A stretch of 64,000 bases of DNA from Phenylobacterium sp. Root1290 (GCF_001425305.1 NZ_LMEE01000001.1:694646-758645); one strand, 5' to 3'. Positions 20,163 through 28,907 are shown, numbered from the stretch's first letter. A program made the numbers and translations. The notes: generated by a model not told the origin, from the sequence alone.

Positions 20163-21482
20163 CTATTTCGAAGCGACGTTCATCACGGCCAGGCTCATCG
20201 CCATGACGCCGGTGCGGATCGAGGGCTCCGGGACCGGCGCAAAGAAGGGCGAGTGATTGACCGGCAAGGCAGCCCCTGGCTTCTGCGCGTCGGCGAACGT
20301 CTTGGCGTCGAATCCGCCAATGCCGAAATAGACCGAGGGCGTGCCGGCGATGATGAACTCCGAATAGTCCTCGCTGGCCGAACCGGCCTGCGGCTGGACG
20401 ACGGCGTTGTCGCCGAACGCGGCCTGGAACACCTTGGCGGTCCGCTCGGTCAGTTCGGCGTCGTTGATCACCGCCTTGCCGCCAGGGGCGATCGTGACCG
20501 TGGGCGCGGGCGCGCCGGCCATGTCGGCAACGGCGTTGGCGGTACGGTTGACGCCGCTGATGATCTTGTCGCGAACGGCGCCGTCTTGAGTGCGGATGGT
20601 CCCACGCAGGTGAGCGCTGTCGGGAATGATGTTGCCCGCGCTGCCCGCCTGGAAGGATCCGACTGTCACCACTCCGAAGGCTGCAGGGTCCTTCTCGCGG
20701 CTGATCACGCTTTGCACATCGACGACGAAGCGCGATCCCATCATCACGGGATCGATCGTCGAGGCCGGCATCGAGCCATGCCCGCCTCGCCCGGTGAAGA
20801 CGACATCGAGGCCGTCCGACGTCGAGCTGACCGCGCCCGGTTTGTAATAGACTTGTCCGGCCAGGCCCGGCCCCACGTGCAAGGCGAAGCCATAGTCGGC
20901 CTTGCCGAAGCGCTTGATAAAGCCGTCGTCCAGCATGGCCTTGGCGCCATTGACGGTCTCCTCGGACGGCTGCGCCACGAAGATCACCGTGCCGCTCCAG
21001 CGCGCCTTGGATGCGATCAGCGCCCGGGCCGTGCCGATCCACGCCGCCATGTGCACATCGTGACCGCAGGAGTGCGCGACGAAAGTGTCCTTGCCGTTCC
21101 AGGTCGCCATGGCGCGGCTCGCGTAGGGCAGGCCGGTCTTTTCTTCCATCGGCAGAGCGTCGAGTTCGGTGCGAACCAACACGCTGGGGCCGGCTCCGTT
21201 CTTTAGCACAGCCACCACGCCAGTGCCGCCGACGCCTTCGGTCACCTCAAGCCCCAGGCTGCGCATCTCGGCCGCCAGCTTCGCGGCGGTCCGCTTCTCC
21301 TGGAACCCCAACTCGGGATGAGCGTGCAGGTCCTTGTAGAGCGCGTCCAGCTGTCCGTAGTCGCGATCCAGGACCGCCGCGACTTCGGCCTTGGCCGCCG
21401 GCACATCCAGCGGGGCGGCCAGGGCCGGCGCCGACACCAGACCCAAAACGACCGCCGACGCGGCGCAGAACAGCTTCTTCAT
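20163..21482 (-). CDS. M20 family metallo-amidohydrolase, exported
   Basis: 439 residues with an N-terminal signal peptide (MKKLFCAASAVVLGLVSAP to ALAAPLD). The M20D core has RTELDALPMEEKTGLPYAS, HSCGHDVHMAAWIGTA (metal-binding Cys/His) and a dimerisation domain with GRGGHGSMP. Relatives split N-acyl amino acids or hippurate-like amides. The ATG at 21482 starts the signal peptide; the open frame continues upstream without similarity. It runs in the same direction as ssb but is separated from it by a terminator, so it is probably transcribed on its own. Confidence 0.9.
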   Translation of the reverse strand: MKKLFCAASAVVLGLVSAPALAAPLDVPAAKAEVAAVLDRDYGQLDALYKDLHAHPELGFQEKRTAAKLAAEMRSLGLEVTEGVGGTGVVAVLKNGAGPSVLVRTELDALPMEEKTGLPYASRAMATWNGKDTFVAHSCGHDVHMAAWIGTARALIASKARWSGTVIFVAQPSEETVNGAKAMLDDGFIKRFGKADYGFALHVGPGLAGQVYYKPGAVSSTSDGLDVVFTGRGGHGSMPASTIDPVMMGSRFVVDVQSVISREKDPAAFGVVTVGSFQAGSAGNIIPDSAHLRGTIRTQDGAVRDKIISGVNRTANAVADMAGAPAPTVTIAPGGKAVINDAELTERTAKVFQAAFGDNAVVQPQAGSASEDYSEFIIAGTPSVYFGIGGFDAKTFADAQKPGAALPVNHSPFFAPVPEPSIRTGVMAMSLAVMNVASK

Positions 21483-21557
21483 GGCTATGCCCCCGGGGAA
21501 AAGAACTGGCCCTGGTCTAGCTTGGCCGAAACACCAATCCCATCCCCGGAACAGCAA

Positions 21558-21583
21558 AAGGGCCAGCCTTTCGGCCGGCCCTT
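21558..21583 (-). terminator. Intrinsic terminator after ssb
   Basis: An 11-base-pair stem with one mismatch (21558-21568 with 21573-21583) and a four-base loop, followed on the minus strand by TTTT. It lies 22 bases past the ssb stop. Confidence 0.8.
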
Positions 21584-21604
21584 CGTGTCTAAGAGTATTC
21601 CGCT

Positions 21605-22138
21605 CTAGAACGGGATTTCGTCGTCCAGATCGGCCGAAAAGTCCTCGCGCGGGCCGGAGCTCTGATTGCGTTGGCCGCCGCCGAAGCCGCCGCCGCCGCC
21701 GCCATAGCCACCACCGCCACTTCCGCCACCGCTGCCGCCGCCATAGTCGCCGCCGAAGTCACCGCCGCCGCCGCCCGCGTTGTCGCCGCGGCCGTCGAGC
21801 ATGGTCAGTTCGCCACGGAATTTCTGCAGGACAATCTCAGTGGAGTACTTTTCCTGGCCGGACTGATCGGTCCACTTCCGGGTCTGGATCGAGCCCTCGA
21901 TATAGACCTTCGAGCCCTTGCGCAGGTACTGCTCGGCGACCTTCACGAGATTGTCGTTGAAGATCACAACCCGGTGCCACTCGGTCTTTTCCTTACGCTC
22001 GCCGGAGCTGCGGTCACGCCAGGTTTCCGAGGTGGCGATGCGCAGATTGGCGACGCGGTCGCCAGAATTGAGGCTGCGAATTTCGGGGTCGGCGCCCAGA
22101 TTGCCGACCAGAATGACCTTGTTGACGCTGCCCGCCAT
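21605..22138 (-). CDS. ssb: Single-stranded DNA-binding protein
   Basis: 177 residues. The OB-fold (1-110) begins [20 protein letters not shown] and includes [10 protein letters not shown] and [11 protein letters not shown] very glycine-rich linker (about 120-160) leads to the acidic C-terminal tip DDEIPF, which binds partner proteins. It coats single-stranded DNA in replication and repair. A perfect LexA-type box (GTTC-N7-GTTC) lies 87 bases upstream, consistent with SOS induction. Confidence 0.96.
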   Translation of the reverse strand: MAGSVNKVILVGNLGADPEIRSLNSGDRVANLRIATSETWRDRSSGERKEKTEWHRVVIFNDNLVKVAEQYLRKGSKVYIEGSIQTRKWTDQSGQEKYSTEIVLQKFRGELTMLDGRGDNAGGGGGDFGGDYGGGSGGGSGGGGYGGGGGGFGGGQRNQSSGPREDFSADLDDEIPF

Positions 22139-22224
22139 GAGCTTGTCCCTTGCTTTCCGTGCTATGCGGCCCAGCGGCCTAAGCGCGGGACGCTAGACGA
22201 GGGCAAGATGCGGATCAAGTTAAT

Positions 22225-22239
22225 GTTCCGCATTCGTTC
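22225..22239 (-). promoter_or_regulatory. LexA (SOS) box upstream of ssb
   Basis: GTTC (22225-22228), seven bases, GTTC (22236-22239), an exact match to the alphaproteobacterial LexA direct repeat. It lies in the 148-base gap upstream of ssb and 87 bases from its start, so it probably controls ssb. Confidence 0.7.
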
Positions 22240-22286
22240 ACGGCGTTCGGCGCTTCGTCCACAGACGTTTTGCCGCCCCGATTGAA

Positions 22287-22688
22287 CTATTGCCCGGGAG
22301 CCGGGGCCTGTTCGCGCGGCATCGCGCCGGGCACCGCGAGGCGGCCGTCGCCGGTCCGCACGAGCGCCAGGTAAGGCGCCTGCTCCAGCGAAGGCGCGGT
22401 GAAGATTCCGCGGCGCTCGACGAAGATAAAGTTGCCCTTGTATGCGCCGGTGACCTCGCGGACAGAACCGCCCATCCGCAGGAACCGGACGCGCATGCCT
22501 TCCAACTCGGCGGCGCAGTGCTCCAGGTCGGGAACGCCTTCCTTGAGCTTGTTGAACTTCAATTCGCCATCCGCGGTCTTCGACACGCTCCAACAGATCC
22601 CCTCGCCGCCCGGCGGCATGGTGCGCTTGGAACACGCCGCCAGAGCGACAACTGAGAGACCGGCGACGAGGGCGAAGCGAAGCAGCAT
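22287..22688 (-). CDS. Small putative lipoprotein of unknown function
   Basis: 133 residues. A signal peptide ends in lipobox VALAAC (Cys19). The mature part (about 115 residues) has two cysteines (Cys32 and Cys58) that could form a disulfide, and a segment NFIFVERRGIFTAPSLEQAPY, with a proline/alanine-rich tail. I do not recognise the family. It lies between the membrane-anchored gene upstream and ssb downstream, on the same strand. Confidence 0.7.
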   Translation of the reverse strand: MLLRFALVAGLSVVALAACSKRTMPPGGEGICWSVSKTADGELKFNKLKEGVPDLEHCAAELEGMRVRFLRMGGSVREVTGAYKGNFIFVERRGIFTAPSLEQAPYLALVRTGDGRLAVPGAMPREQAPAPGQ

Positions 22689-22733
22689 GGAGATCAGCCT
22701 ATGGTCGCGAATGCGGCAGCGGCAGGGCGAGGC

Positions 22734-23414
22734 CTAGCCAATGGAAGAGATGGAGCAATTCTGCGCCTGTTCGGCCAGCGGACGGAAGCTGCGATTATCG
22801 CCTGAAACCTCGACCTTGCCCGGCACCAGGCGCAGCGTTTGCTGCATCCAGCGCCCGTAGGTGGCGCCGCCGGGTCGCTCGCAGCGCCCTGCGAACAGCG
22901 TCTGAACGCAAGCATTGAGCGTCAGGTCGCTGGGCAGCTTGCGCCATCCGCCGTCCACATAGCGCCAGCAGCCCCCTGTCGGCGCGTTGCTGGCGGTCGG
23001 GGCTTGGTTCGGCGCCGTGGGCGCCGGATTGAGGGGAACCACAGCCTCCGGCTGCGGCGGCAGCGGGGTCAACATCGTTCCGGCCTGATCGGCGGCCGCC
23101 AGATTTCCAGCCTCATCGACACCGACGTCGAGCGCCCCGGTCGCCACGCCATTGCGCTTAGCGCAATCGGCCAGGGTCATCTCGCCGACGTACTGACCGG
23201 CGACGAAGCAGCGCAGCGGTTTGGCGGGATCAAGCCGGCCATCGTCCGGGGCGCCGGTTTCGACGACGAGCCCACCTTGGGAGGCCGGAGGCGGCGACGT
23301 CTTCTCATCGCGCCCCTTGTTGACCATCACGCTGGCGATGACCACGCCGGCCAACAGGGCGAGCGCGCCGCCGACGAGGGCCAGAAGCGTGCGCCGATCT
23401 TTCAGGAATTCCAT
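22734..23414 (-). CDS. Hypothetical membrane-anchored protein
   Basis: 226 residues. One N-terminal transmembrane helix (about 10-33, LLALVGGALALLAGVVIASV) is followed by a periplasmic region with a proline-rich linker and six cysteines, including CWRYVDGGWRKLP and CVQTLFAGRCERPGGATYGRW. Paired small cysteine-containing modules on either side of the linker suggest an internal duplication. Function unknown. It runs 45 bases upstream of the lipoprotein gene and may be co-transcribed. Confidence 0.7.
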   Translation of the reverse strand: MEFLKDRRTLLALVGGALALLAGVVIASVMVNKGRDEKTSPPPASQGGLVVETGAPDDGRLDPAKPLRCFVAGQYVGEMTLADCAKRNGVATGALDVGVDEAGNLAAADQAGTMLTPLPPQPEAVVPLNPAPTAPNQAPTASNAPTGGCWRYVDGGWRKLPSDLTLNACVQTLFAGRCERPGGATYGRWMQQTLRLVPGKVEVSGDNRSFRPLAEQAQNCSISSIG

Positions 23415-23462
23415 ACGCCCTCGCTAGACCGTGCGTGTGACGGTTTCAAGCGCGCGTCTGGA

Positions 23463-26279
23463 TCAGCCGCCCCCGGTCAAGCGGTTGAGCCCCGCCTGAT
23501 AGTTGGCGAGTTGGTTCTTCAGGTAGGCAGGAACCTCGCCCGTGGCCTTCTTTGTCTCGCTGGCGGGCTTCATGCCCTGCTCAAGATCACGATAGGCGGT
23601 GCGGAGCACTGACATCGCCATGGTCAGCTTGTCGATGGTCGCCTTGATCTCGTCCTTCGTGGAGAGCGACAGGTCGCGCGGCATCTTGAGGCCGTACATG
23701 GCTGACCCGCCGTCGCCAGGGGTCATTTGGCCGTCCGTCATCACCGTGCTGCGCACGAATCCTTCGTTCAGGCCGAGCGCCTCAAGCGCGTCGAGGCCCC
23801 CCTTCCCGCCCAGAATTTCGAGGCTGGATCGGCTGTTCTGCGGCCGAATCTGGAGCTTGCGGACATCGCCGTCCGAAACCACCTCGGCCTTCACGCCGAA
23901 CGACGTCGCGCGCTGGATCTTCTTGGCCAGCGTTTCCAGCGTATCTGTCGCTTCGATGGTGATCGTGACCGCCGGGCCGCCGATTCGCCGACGAATCTGG
24001 AACGTGTCCCCCGGACGGGCCGACGTCGCCGAAGTTACAAGTTGAGAGTCCGAGTACTCGATCTTGCCCGTTGGCAGCCCGAGACGGTCCAGGGCGCTGG
24101 CGCCGCCCACATCGACCGCGATCGAGGTCGGCGTCGTCATCTTTTCTGAGCCGGTGAAGCGCTGCGACCAGGCGATCGCGCCGGTGCCGATATCCAGCCC
24201 CACCGCAAAGCCATCGACCTTGCCGACCGCATTGTCCATTCCCGGCAAGTCGGTCTTGGTCGTGCCGGTCAGCCAGACCTTGCCGTCCGCCACGGTAATG
24301 GCTGTGGCGCGATCATCGCCGCTGCCGCCGTAATAGGCGATGGCGTCCGAGCCGGACGACAGATCGGCCGATATGCGCGCAGCGAAAGCGTCCACGCTGC
24401 CCGACGACGCCCGCGTCGTGTTGCCGACGCCGAGCGTGGCGCCCGTCGAGCCTGCGATCACGATGTTGCCGCCGTCCATGGTCACGCCGGCGATCGAGCC
24501 GCCGCCGAGGGTGCCCAGGCTACGCGTCGCGGTGAGCGTCGGGACCTTGGGATCGGTCATGTCGAAGCGGCGGAGTTGCACCTCGCTGGCCTCTACCGAG
24601 GCGACGACGACGCTGGTCCCATCAACGATCAGCCCAACCGGCTTGTCTTCACCCGAGGTTCCGAACTGCGTCGTCGACTTCAGACGGCCGTCCGCGTCGA
24701 AAGTGCGAAGATAGTTGTCCCAGTTGCCGCTCGAGGTCTGGCCGGGCATCGCGCCCTTGGCGCGCCCCAGCACGTAAAGCGAGCCGTCCGAACCGAAGGC
24801 GACGCTCGTCGCTTCATCGTCATCACGCGCGCCCGTTCGCTGCGACCACACCTCATCCCCCGCCGCGCTGAACACGGCGACGAAGCTGTCGGGCTTGGTT
24901 TCATCAATGCCGTTGTCGGCCTTTACGACCTTGGGGATGGTCTCGAGCGTTCCGCTGCCGATCGGCACGCCGCTGGCCGCGAACCCGCCCGTCACGGAAC
25001 CGGACACCGCGATCTGCCCGTCCGGCCCCACGGCCAGGCCCAGGCCTGTGGCGTCGGCCGAAGCGCCCAGCGTCCGCGCATAGACCAGCTTGCCTGCCGA
25101 ATCGAACTTCATCAGCGCGACGTCGCCGGCGCCCTTGATGGTTTGCCCATCGATCGCGTCATTCACATCGGCGAGCATATAGAGCGCGCCGTCGGGCCCG
25201 CTCACGGTCTTGTGGACCTTCTCGACCCCTTCCGGCAGCGCGACATTGAACACGCGGCCTTCGACCCAGTTCACGTCGCCAGGCCGCCGCACGGCGTCCG
25301 CCGAGGTCCCGGTCTCGAACTTCACCAACTCTTCGACGAGTTTGGGTTCGGGCGTGACGGTTACGACTTTGCCGTCCTCGACCTTGGTCGTCTTGGCCGG
25401 CTTCGGATCGCCCGCCGTCTGGGTGATGTAGACCGCCGGCGACGTGCTCGGGGCGGAGAAGGTCAGGATTTCAGTCGTATCGCCCTGGATCTTCAGGCCG
25501 AACTTGTCCGGCTCCTTGCCGAGCTTGATCGTCCGACCATTGACCTCGGTCGTCTTGTCGGCGCCGGCGATCTTGTCGACGGCGAAGCGTGTGCTGAAGC
25601 CCGAAGCGCTGAGCTTGGTGTTGATGTATTTCACGACCTCGTTCATCGAGCGGGTCGTCGAACCCATCTCGGCGAGGTCGAAGTCAATCGTCGTTTCGAC
25701 CTTGTTGGGCAGGCGAATCTTGACGCTGAACTTCATATCGCCCTGGAACGCCTCGACCGGGTCGGTCGCCGTGCCCTGGTGCAGAGGCGACGTCACATAC
25801 CTCGGAGTCGTCTTTGGCACGCCGACGACCGACTTGGCCTTGTCGTTTACGTCGCCATAGGTCAGGCGCAGCTTGTCGAAATTCGCATCGTCGATGTAGC
25901 CCGACACCTCCGCCATGCCGCGGGTGAAGGCGGCCTGAATTCGCTTCAGTTCGGCGGAGCTGGTGTCCTTGTCATCGGCTTTGCGCGCCATGGCTTCCAG
26001 CGTCGCCAGGCCCTGATGGATCGCGAAGAGCTGCCGGTAGTCCTCGCTGGCGCCCTTCACATCGAGCTGAGTCTGGTACCCGTCGATAAACTTGCGCCCC
26101 ATGAGGACGCTCTTGAGCATCTCGTCGGCCTTCGGGGCCGCCGACAGCGTGCTCCATGGGGGCGTCGGGGCCTTCGCCACCGAAGACGCGACGGTGGTCG
26201 ATGTTCCGCCCACGGAGGCGCTCAGGCCGTTACGCGCCTGAAAGTAGCCTAGCAGCAGATTGGTATCGAGGCCGATCAC
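23463..26279 (-). CDS. flaEY: FlaEY-like flagellin regulatory protein
   Basis: 938 residues. Two segments resemble the flagellin IN motif (about 188-240 and 755-830, the latter with FQIRRRIGGPAVTITIEATDTL). Between them is a repeat region (about 340-740) with SBBP/beta-propeller-like strands such as GPDGQIAVSGSVTGGF. The C-terminal helix is coiled-coil-like. The position beside flagellin genes and this flagellin-like architecture match Caulobacter FlaEY, which affects flagellin assembly and expression. The start is a GTG at 26279, and a later start is possible. Function is from homology recalled by pattern and position. Confidence 0.72.
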   Translation of the reverse strand: MIGLDTNLLLGYFQARNGLSASVGGTSTTVASSVAKAPTPPWSTLSAAPKADEMLKSVLMGRKFIDGYQTQLDVKGASEDYRQLFAIHQGLATLEAMARKADDKDTSSAELKRIQAAFTRGMAEVSGYIDDANFDKLRLTYGDVNDKAKSVVGVPKTTPRYVTSPLHQGTATDPVEAFQGDMKFSVKIRLPNKVETTIDFDLAEMGSTTRSMNEVVKYINTKLSASGFSTRFAVDKIAGADKTTEVNGRTIKLGKEPDKFGLKIQGDTTEILTFSAPSTSPAVYITQTAGDPKPAKTTKVEDGKVVTVTPEPKLVEELVKFETGTSADAVRRPGDVNWVEGRVFNVALPEGVEKVHKTVSGPDGALYMLADVNDAIDGQTIKGAGDVALMKFDSAGKLVYARTLGASADATGLGLAVGPDGQIAVSGSVTGGFAASGVPIGSGTLETIPKVVKADNGIDETKPDSFVAVFSAAGDEVWSQRTGARDDDEATSVAFGSDGSLYVLGRAKGAMPGQTSSGNWDNYLRTFDADGRLKSTTQFGTSGEDKPVGLIVDGTSVVVASVEASEVQLRRFDMTDPKVPTLTATRSLGTLGGGSIAGVTMDGGNIVIAGSTGATLGVGNTTRASSGSVDAFAARISADLSSGSDAIAYYGGSGDDRATAITVADGKVWLTGTTKTDLPGMDNAVGKVDGFAVGLDIGTGAIAWSQRFTGSEKMTTPTSIAVDVGGASALDRLGLPTGKIEYSDSQLVTSATSARPGDTFQIRRRIGGPAVTITIEATDTLETLAKKIQRATSFGVKAEVVSDGDVRKLQIRPQNSRSSLEILGGKGGLDALEALGLNEGFVRSTVMTDGQMTPGDGGSAMYGLKMPRDLSLSTKDEIKATIDKLTMAMSVLRTAYRDLEQGMKPASETKKATGEVPAYLKNQLANYQAGLNRLTGGG

Positions 26280-26369
26280 CTAGCCCACCATGCTCACGCA
26301 GTTTCCCAACCGCAGATTGCGCCACAAGGGCTGACGAGGTGTTAAGGCCTGCCGCTCGGGCGAAAATAA

Positions 26370-26400
26370 AAGGCCCCGGAGCCAGAAGCTCCAGGGCCTT
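26370..26400 (-). terminator. Intrinsic terminator after flagellin 1
   Basis: A 13-base-pair stem with one mismatch (26370-26382 with 26388-26400), a five-base loop, then TTTTATTTT on the minus strand. It is 23 bases past the flagellin 1 stop and separates it from flaEY. Confidence 0.88.
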
Positions 26401-26423
26401 GAGACACTCCCCTCAGACTGCCG

Positions 26424-27257
26424 TCAGCCCTTGAACAGTTGCAGGATCACCTGCGGCTGCGAGTTGGCGATGGATAGAGCCTGCGCGCCCAGTTGCTGCT
26501 GCACCTGCAGCGCCTGCAGTCGCGCGCTTTCCTTAGCGATGTCCGCGTCCACCAGGTTGCCGATCCCGGTTTCGAGAACGTCCTGCAGCTTGGAGACGAA
26601 GGTGACGTGCTTCTCGATCTGCTTGGCCTGCGCGCCCATTTCAGCGAGGGCGGCGGTGACCTTGCCGATGGCGAGGTCAAGCGAGGCGAGCACCGACTTG
26701 GTCGAGCTCGTCGTACCGGTCAGGCCGGTGCCGTCGAGATTGATGATCGAACCGGAGATCGTGAAATCCTGCGGCGTCAGCGCGATGTAGCTGTCGCCGT
26801 CCGAGTTCGCGAGGAAGTTGAGGTCGCCCGACAAAGTCCCGTTCAGGACGGAAACTCCGTCGAACTCGGCCGACGAGGAGAATTGGCTGATCGCCTGGAG
26901 CAGAGTCTGGAACTCGTCGTCGAAGGCCTTGCGGGTCGATGGCGAGGCCGAGTCTTCGGCGGCGCCGACAACCTTTTCCCGCATCTGAACGAGGATGTCG
27001 CTGATCTGCTGGCCGGCGCTCAAGGCGACGTCGGTAATGGAGGTGGCCCGGTCGAGGCTCATCTTCACGGCGCCGAGCGAGCTGAAGTCAGCGCGCTGCT
27101 TCTGCGCGATCGCATAGACGGCCGCGTTATCCTTGGCGCTCGACACCCGCAGGCCGGTGTTGATCTTGTTCTGAACCTGCTCCAACCGCTCGTTGGTGGT
27201 GTTGAGGTTCTGGAGCGCGATCAGCGCCGACTTGTTCGTATTTACGCTCATCGCCAT
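26424..27257 (-). CDS. Flagellin 1 (divergent, FljJ-like)
   Basis: 277 residues, the filament subunit. It has the conserved N-terminal D0/D1 helix (MSVNTNKSALIALQNLNTTN, INTGLRVSSAKDNAA) and the C-terminal helix (LVDADIAKESARLQALQVQQQLGAQALSIAN). The start at 27257 (MAMSVNTNKS) is fixed by a GAAGGAGA site nine bases upstream. It differs from flagellin 2 throughout the middle and has a C-terminal SQPQVILQLFKG instead of QSSSSLLGLF. I found no sigma-54 site upstream, so it may be regulated differently. Confidence 0.93.
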   Translation of the reverse strand: MAMSVNTNKSALIALQNLNTTNERLEQVQNKINTGLRVSSAKDNAAVYAIAQKQRADFSSLGAVKMSLDRATSITDVALSAGQQISDILVQMREKVVGAAEDSASPSTRKAFDDEFQTLLQAISQFSSSAEFDGVSVLNGTLSGDLNFLANSDGDSYIALTPQDFTISGSIINLDGTGLTGTTSSTKSVLASLDLAIGKVTAALAEMGAQAKQIEKHVTFVSKLQDVLETGIGNLVDADIAKESARLQALQVQQQLGAQALSIANSQPQVILQLFKG

Positions 27258-27451
27258 GGCGCCAATCTCCTTCAGAGAACCCATGATTGACGCGCGACTC
27301 GCACGCCGAAACTATGGTTAACGCTAGGAAGCGCATGGTTTCCGAAAGATTAACGCGGGCGCGCCAGTAGCCGCAGATCCCTCACCCAGGCTGCGGTTGC
27401 GCCCTGTGGATGAAGGCGCGGTGCAGGCCCGTCGAGCGGGCATGGACGTCG

Positions 27452-27727
27452 TCAGGCCTGGGTCGCGATCACCGCTCCGGCCACGTAGGCCTCGGCGTCC
27501 CGCATCCGCAGCACTTCTTCACGCGGCAGTTGCAGCACCACCTCGCCCGTGCGGCGATCGATGGTCTTGTAGACGAAACTGCCCGCCTGCCCTTCTTCGA
27601 TCACCAGCCGCAGATCCGGCTCCGCCGAGGGCGGCGCGACGGGCGCGGGGGCGACGAACGGCCTTGCGGGCGCCTGAACCGGCTCGATGTCCGGTAGCGC
27701 CGCCACGGCTGAAAGCTTGTTCTCCAT
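27452..27727 (-). CDS. flaG: FlaG-like flagellar protein
   Basis: 91 residues: a proline/alanine-rich N-terminus, then the FlaG-type domain (about 40-80) with FVYKTIDRRTGEVVLQLPREEVL. This matches the FlaG pattern of a beta-hairpin ending in GEVxxQxPxEEVL. FlaG proteins influence filament length. It sits between the two flagellin genes on the same strand, with 116 bases between it and flagellin 2 upstream. Confidence 0.8.
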   Translation of the reverse strand: MENKLSAVAALPDIEPVQAPARPFVAPAPVAPPSAEPDLRLVIEEGQAGSFVYKTIDRRTGEVVLQLPREEVLRMRDAEAYVAGAVIATQA

Positions 27728-27813
27728 GGTCCCATCCGCCCGAGACTTGCGCGCTCAGGCGACCCCAATTGCGCGGTGACGGCGGAGAGGTCTCCCTCCC
27801 CGCCGCCGACGCA

Positions 27814-27835
27814 GGGCGCGGCCGAAGCCGCGCCC
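27814..27835 (-). terminator. Hairpin between flagellin 2 and flaG
   Basis: A perfect nine-base-pair GC stem (27814-27822 with 27827-27835) with a four-base loop, eight bases past the flagellin 2 stop. No T-tract follows, so it may instead protect the 3' end of abundant flagellin mRNA. Confidence 0.4.
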
Positions 27836-27843
27836 CATTCGGC

Positions 27844-28623
27844 TTATCGGAACAGGCCGAGCAGGCTGCTCGACGATTGGTTCGCGATGCTGAGGGCCTG
27901 CACCCCAAGCTGTTGCTTGGTCTGCAGGGCTTGCAGCCGCGCGCTTTCCTTCGCCAGGTCGGCGTCGACCAGGTTGCCGACACCGGCGTCCAGGGTGTCC
28001 TGGAGCTTCATGACGTTGGTCATGTGGGTGTCGAGCGCTTCCACTTCCTTCACGTCCGCCGAACCCACGGTGCCAGTCAGCGAGGTCAGCGTCGCGGCGA
28101 TCTTGGTGTTCGACTTCGACAGGTCCACGTGGGCGATGTCGATGGTCGCGGTCGCGTCGGCGTTGGCGATCGACTTGATGCTCGAGCTGTTGACCGAGGC
28201 CGCCGAGATCAGGTTGACGCCGTCGAAGCTGGCGTTGTTGGCGATCGTGTTGATCTGGTCGCGCAGCGCCGTGTACTCGTCGCTGAGCGCCTGCTTGGAG
28301 GCGGTCGACAGGCCCGCTTCAGTCGCCGCCAGGACCTTTTCCTTCATCTGGACGAGAATGTCCGAGATGGCGGTGCCGGCCGACATGGCGACGTCAGCCA
28401 CCGACTGGCCGCGTTGCAGCGACGAGACGACGGAGTTGAGCGAAGCCGATTCGGCGCGCTGGTTCTGGGCGATGGCCCAGATGGCGCCGTTGTCCTTGGC
28501 CGACGAGATCTTCAGGCCGGTGTTGATCCGGTTCTGAACGACGCCGAGGTCTTTGTTGGTGGTGTTGAGGTTCTGCAGGGCGATCATCGCGCCCTGGTTG
28601 GTATTAACCGAATTCATGGCCAT
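27844..28623 (-). CDS. Flagellin 2 (FljK/FljL-like)
   Basis: 259 residues, close to Caulobacter 25/27-kDa flagellins. The N-terminus MAMNSVNTNQGAMIALQNLN and C-terminus LAKESARLQALQTKQQLG then QALSIANQSSSSLLGLF are nearly identical to the FljK type. It starts 10 bases after AAAAGGAA. A sigma-54 promoter (28693-28709) and two GGCAA-type dyads upstream indicate late, FlbD-controlled expression. It is probably a main filament subunit and a target of the nearby FlmG-like glycosyltransferases. Confidence 0.95.
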   Translation of the reverse strand: MAMNSVNTNQGAMIALQNLNTTNKDLGVVQNRINTGLKISSAKDNGAIWAIAQNQRAESASLNSVVSSLQRGQSVADVAMSAGTAISDILVQMKEKVLAATEAGLSTASKQALSDEYTALRDQINTIANNASFDGVNLISAASVNSSSIKSIANADATATIDIAHVDLSKSNTKIAATLTSLTGTVGSADVKEVEALDTHMTNVMKLQDTLDAGVGNLVDADLAKESARLQALQTKQQLGVQALSIANQSSSSLLGLFR

Positions 28624-28692
28624 ACGCGTGGTTCCTTTTCTCGGAGACCGGCGTCGTTTTGACTGCCGGAGGCATTTTGCCCGCCCCTAACA

Positions 28693-28709
28693 AAGCAATT
28701 GCGGGGCCA
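28693..28709 (-). promoter_or_regulatory. Sigma-54 promoter for flagellin 2
   Basis: On the minus strand TGGCCC, five bases, TTGCTT gives the -24 GG and -12 GC at the correct 10-base spacing. The predicted transcript starts near 28682, about 60 bases before the flagellin 2 ATG. Confidence 0.85.
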
Positions 28710-28801
28710 CCCCGACGACAGGCCAACCAATTGAAATAACTTATGTTTTGGCGTTTACCCGAGGTAAACCACGCCCTGATGAGCAATTCCCGGCCGCGCC
28801 C

Positions 28802-28814
28802 GGCAATATTTGCC
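28802..28814. promoter_or_regulatory. FlbD-type enhancer (ftr) site 1
   Basis: GGCAATATTTGCC, a near-palindrome about 95 bases upstream of the sigma-54 -24 element. Its reverse complement is exactly the core of site 2, 23 bases away. Resemblance to Caulobacter ftr elements is recalled, not computed. Confidence 0.65.
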
Positions 28815-28824
28815 CAGTACGCCC

Positions 28825-28837
28825 GGCAAATATTGCC
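28825..28837. promoter_or_regulatory. FlbD-type enhancer (ftr) site 2
   Basis: GGCAAATATTGCC, the reverse complement of site 1, centred 23 bases from it. Two dyads at enhancer distance from a sigma-54 promoter fit FlbD control of flagellin 2. Confidence 0.65.
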
Positions 28838-28880
28838 GCCAGGCAGATATCACCGAGCGGCTGGCGTGGGCCAAAACGCA

Positions 28881-28907
28881 AAGCGCCGACCACGAGGGCC
28901 GGCGCTT
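28881..28907 (-). terminator. Terminator after flbT-flaF
   Basis: An 11-base-pair stem with one mismatch (28881-28891 with 28897-28907) and loop ACGAG. A weak T-rich stretch follows on the minus strand. It lies 44 bases past the flaF stop and isolates the flagellin 2 promoter region from flbT-flaF transcription. Confidence 0.65.

Noticed and set aside
27258-27451. Sigma-54 or CtrA promoter upstream of flagellin 1
   Set aside because: No GG-N10-GC spacing and no TTAA-N7-TTAA was found in either strand of this gap.
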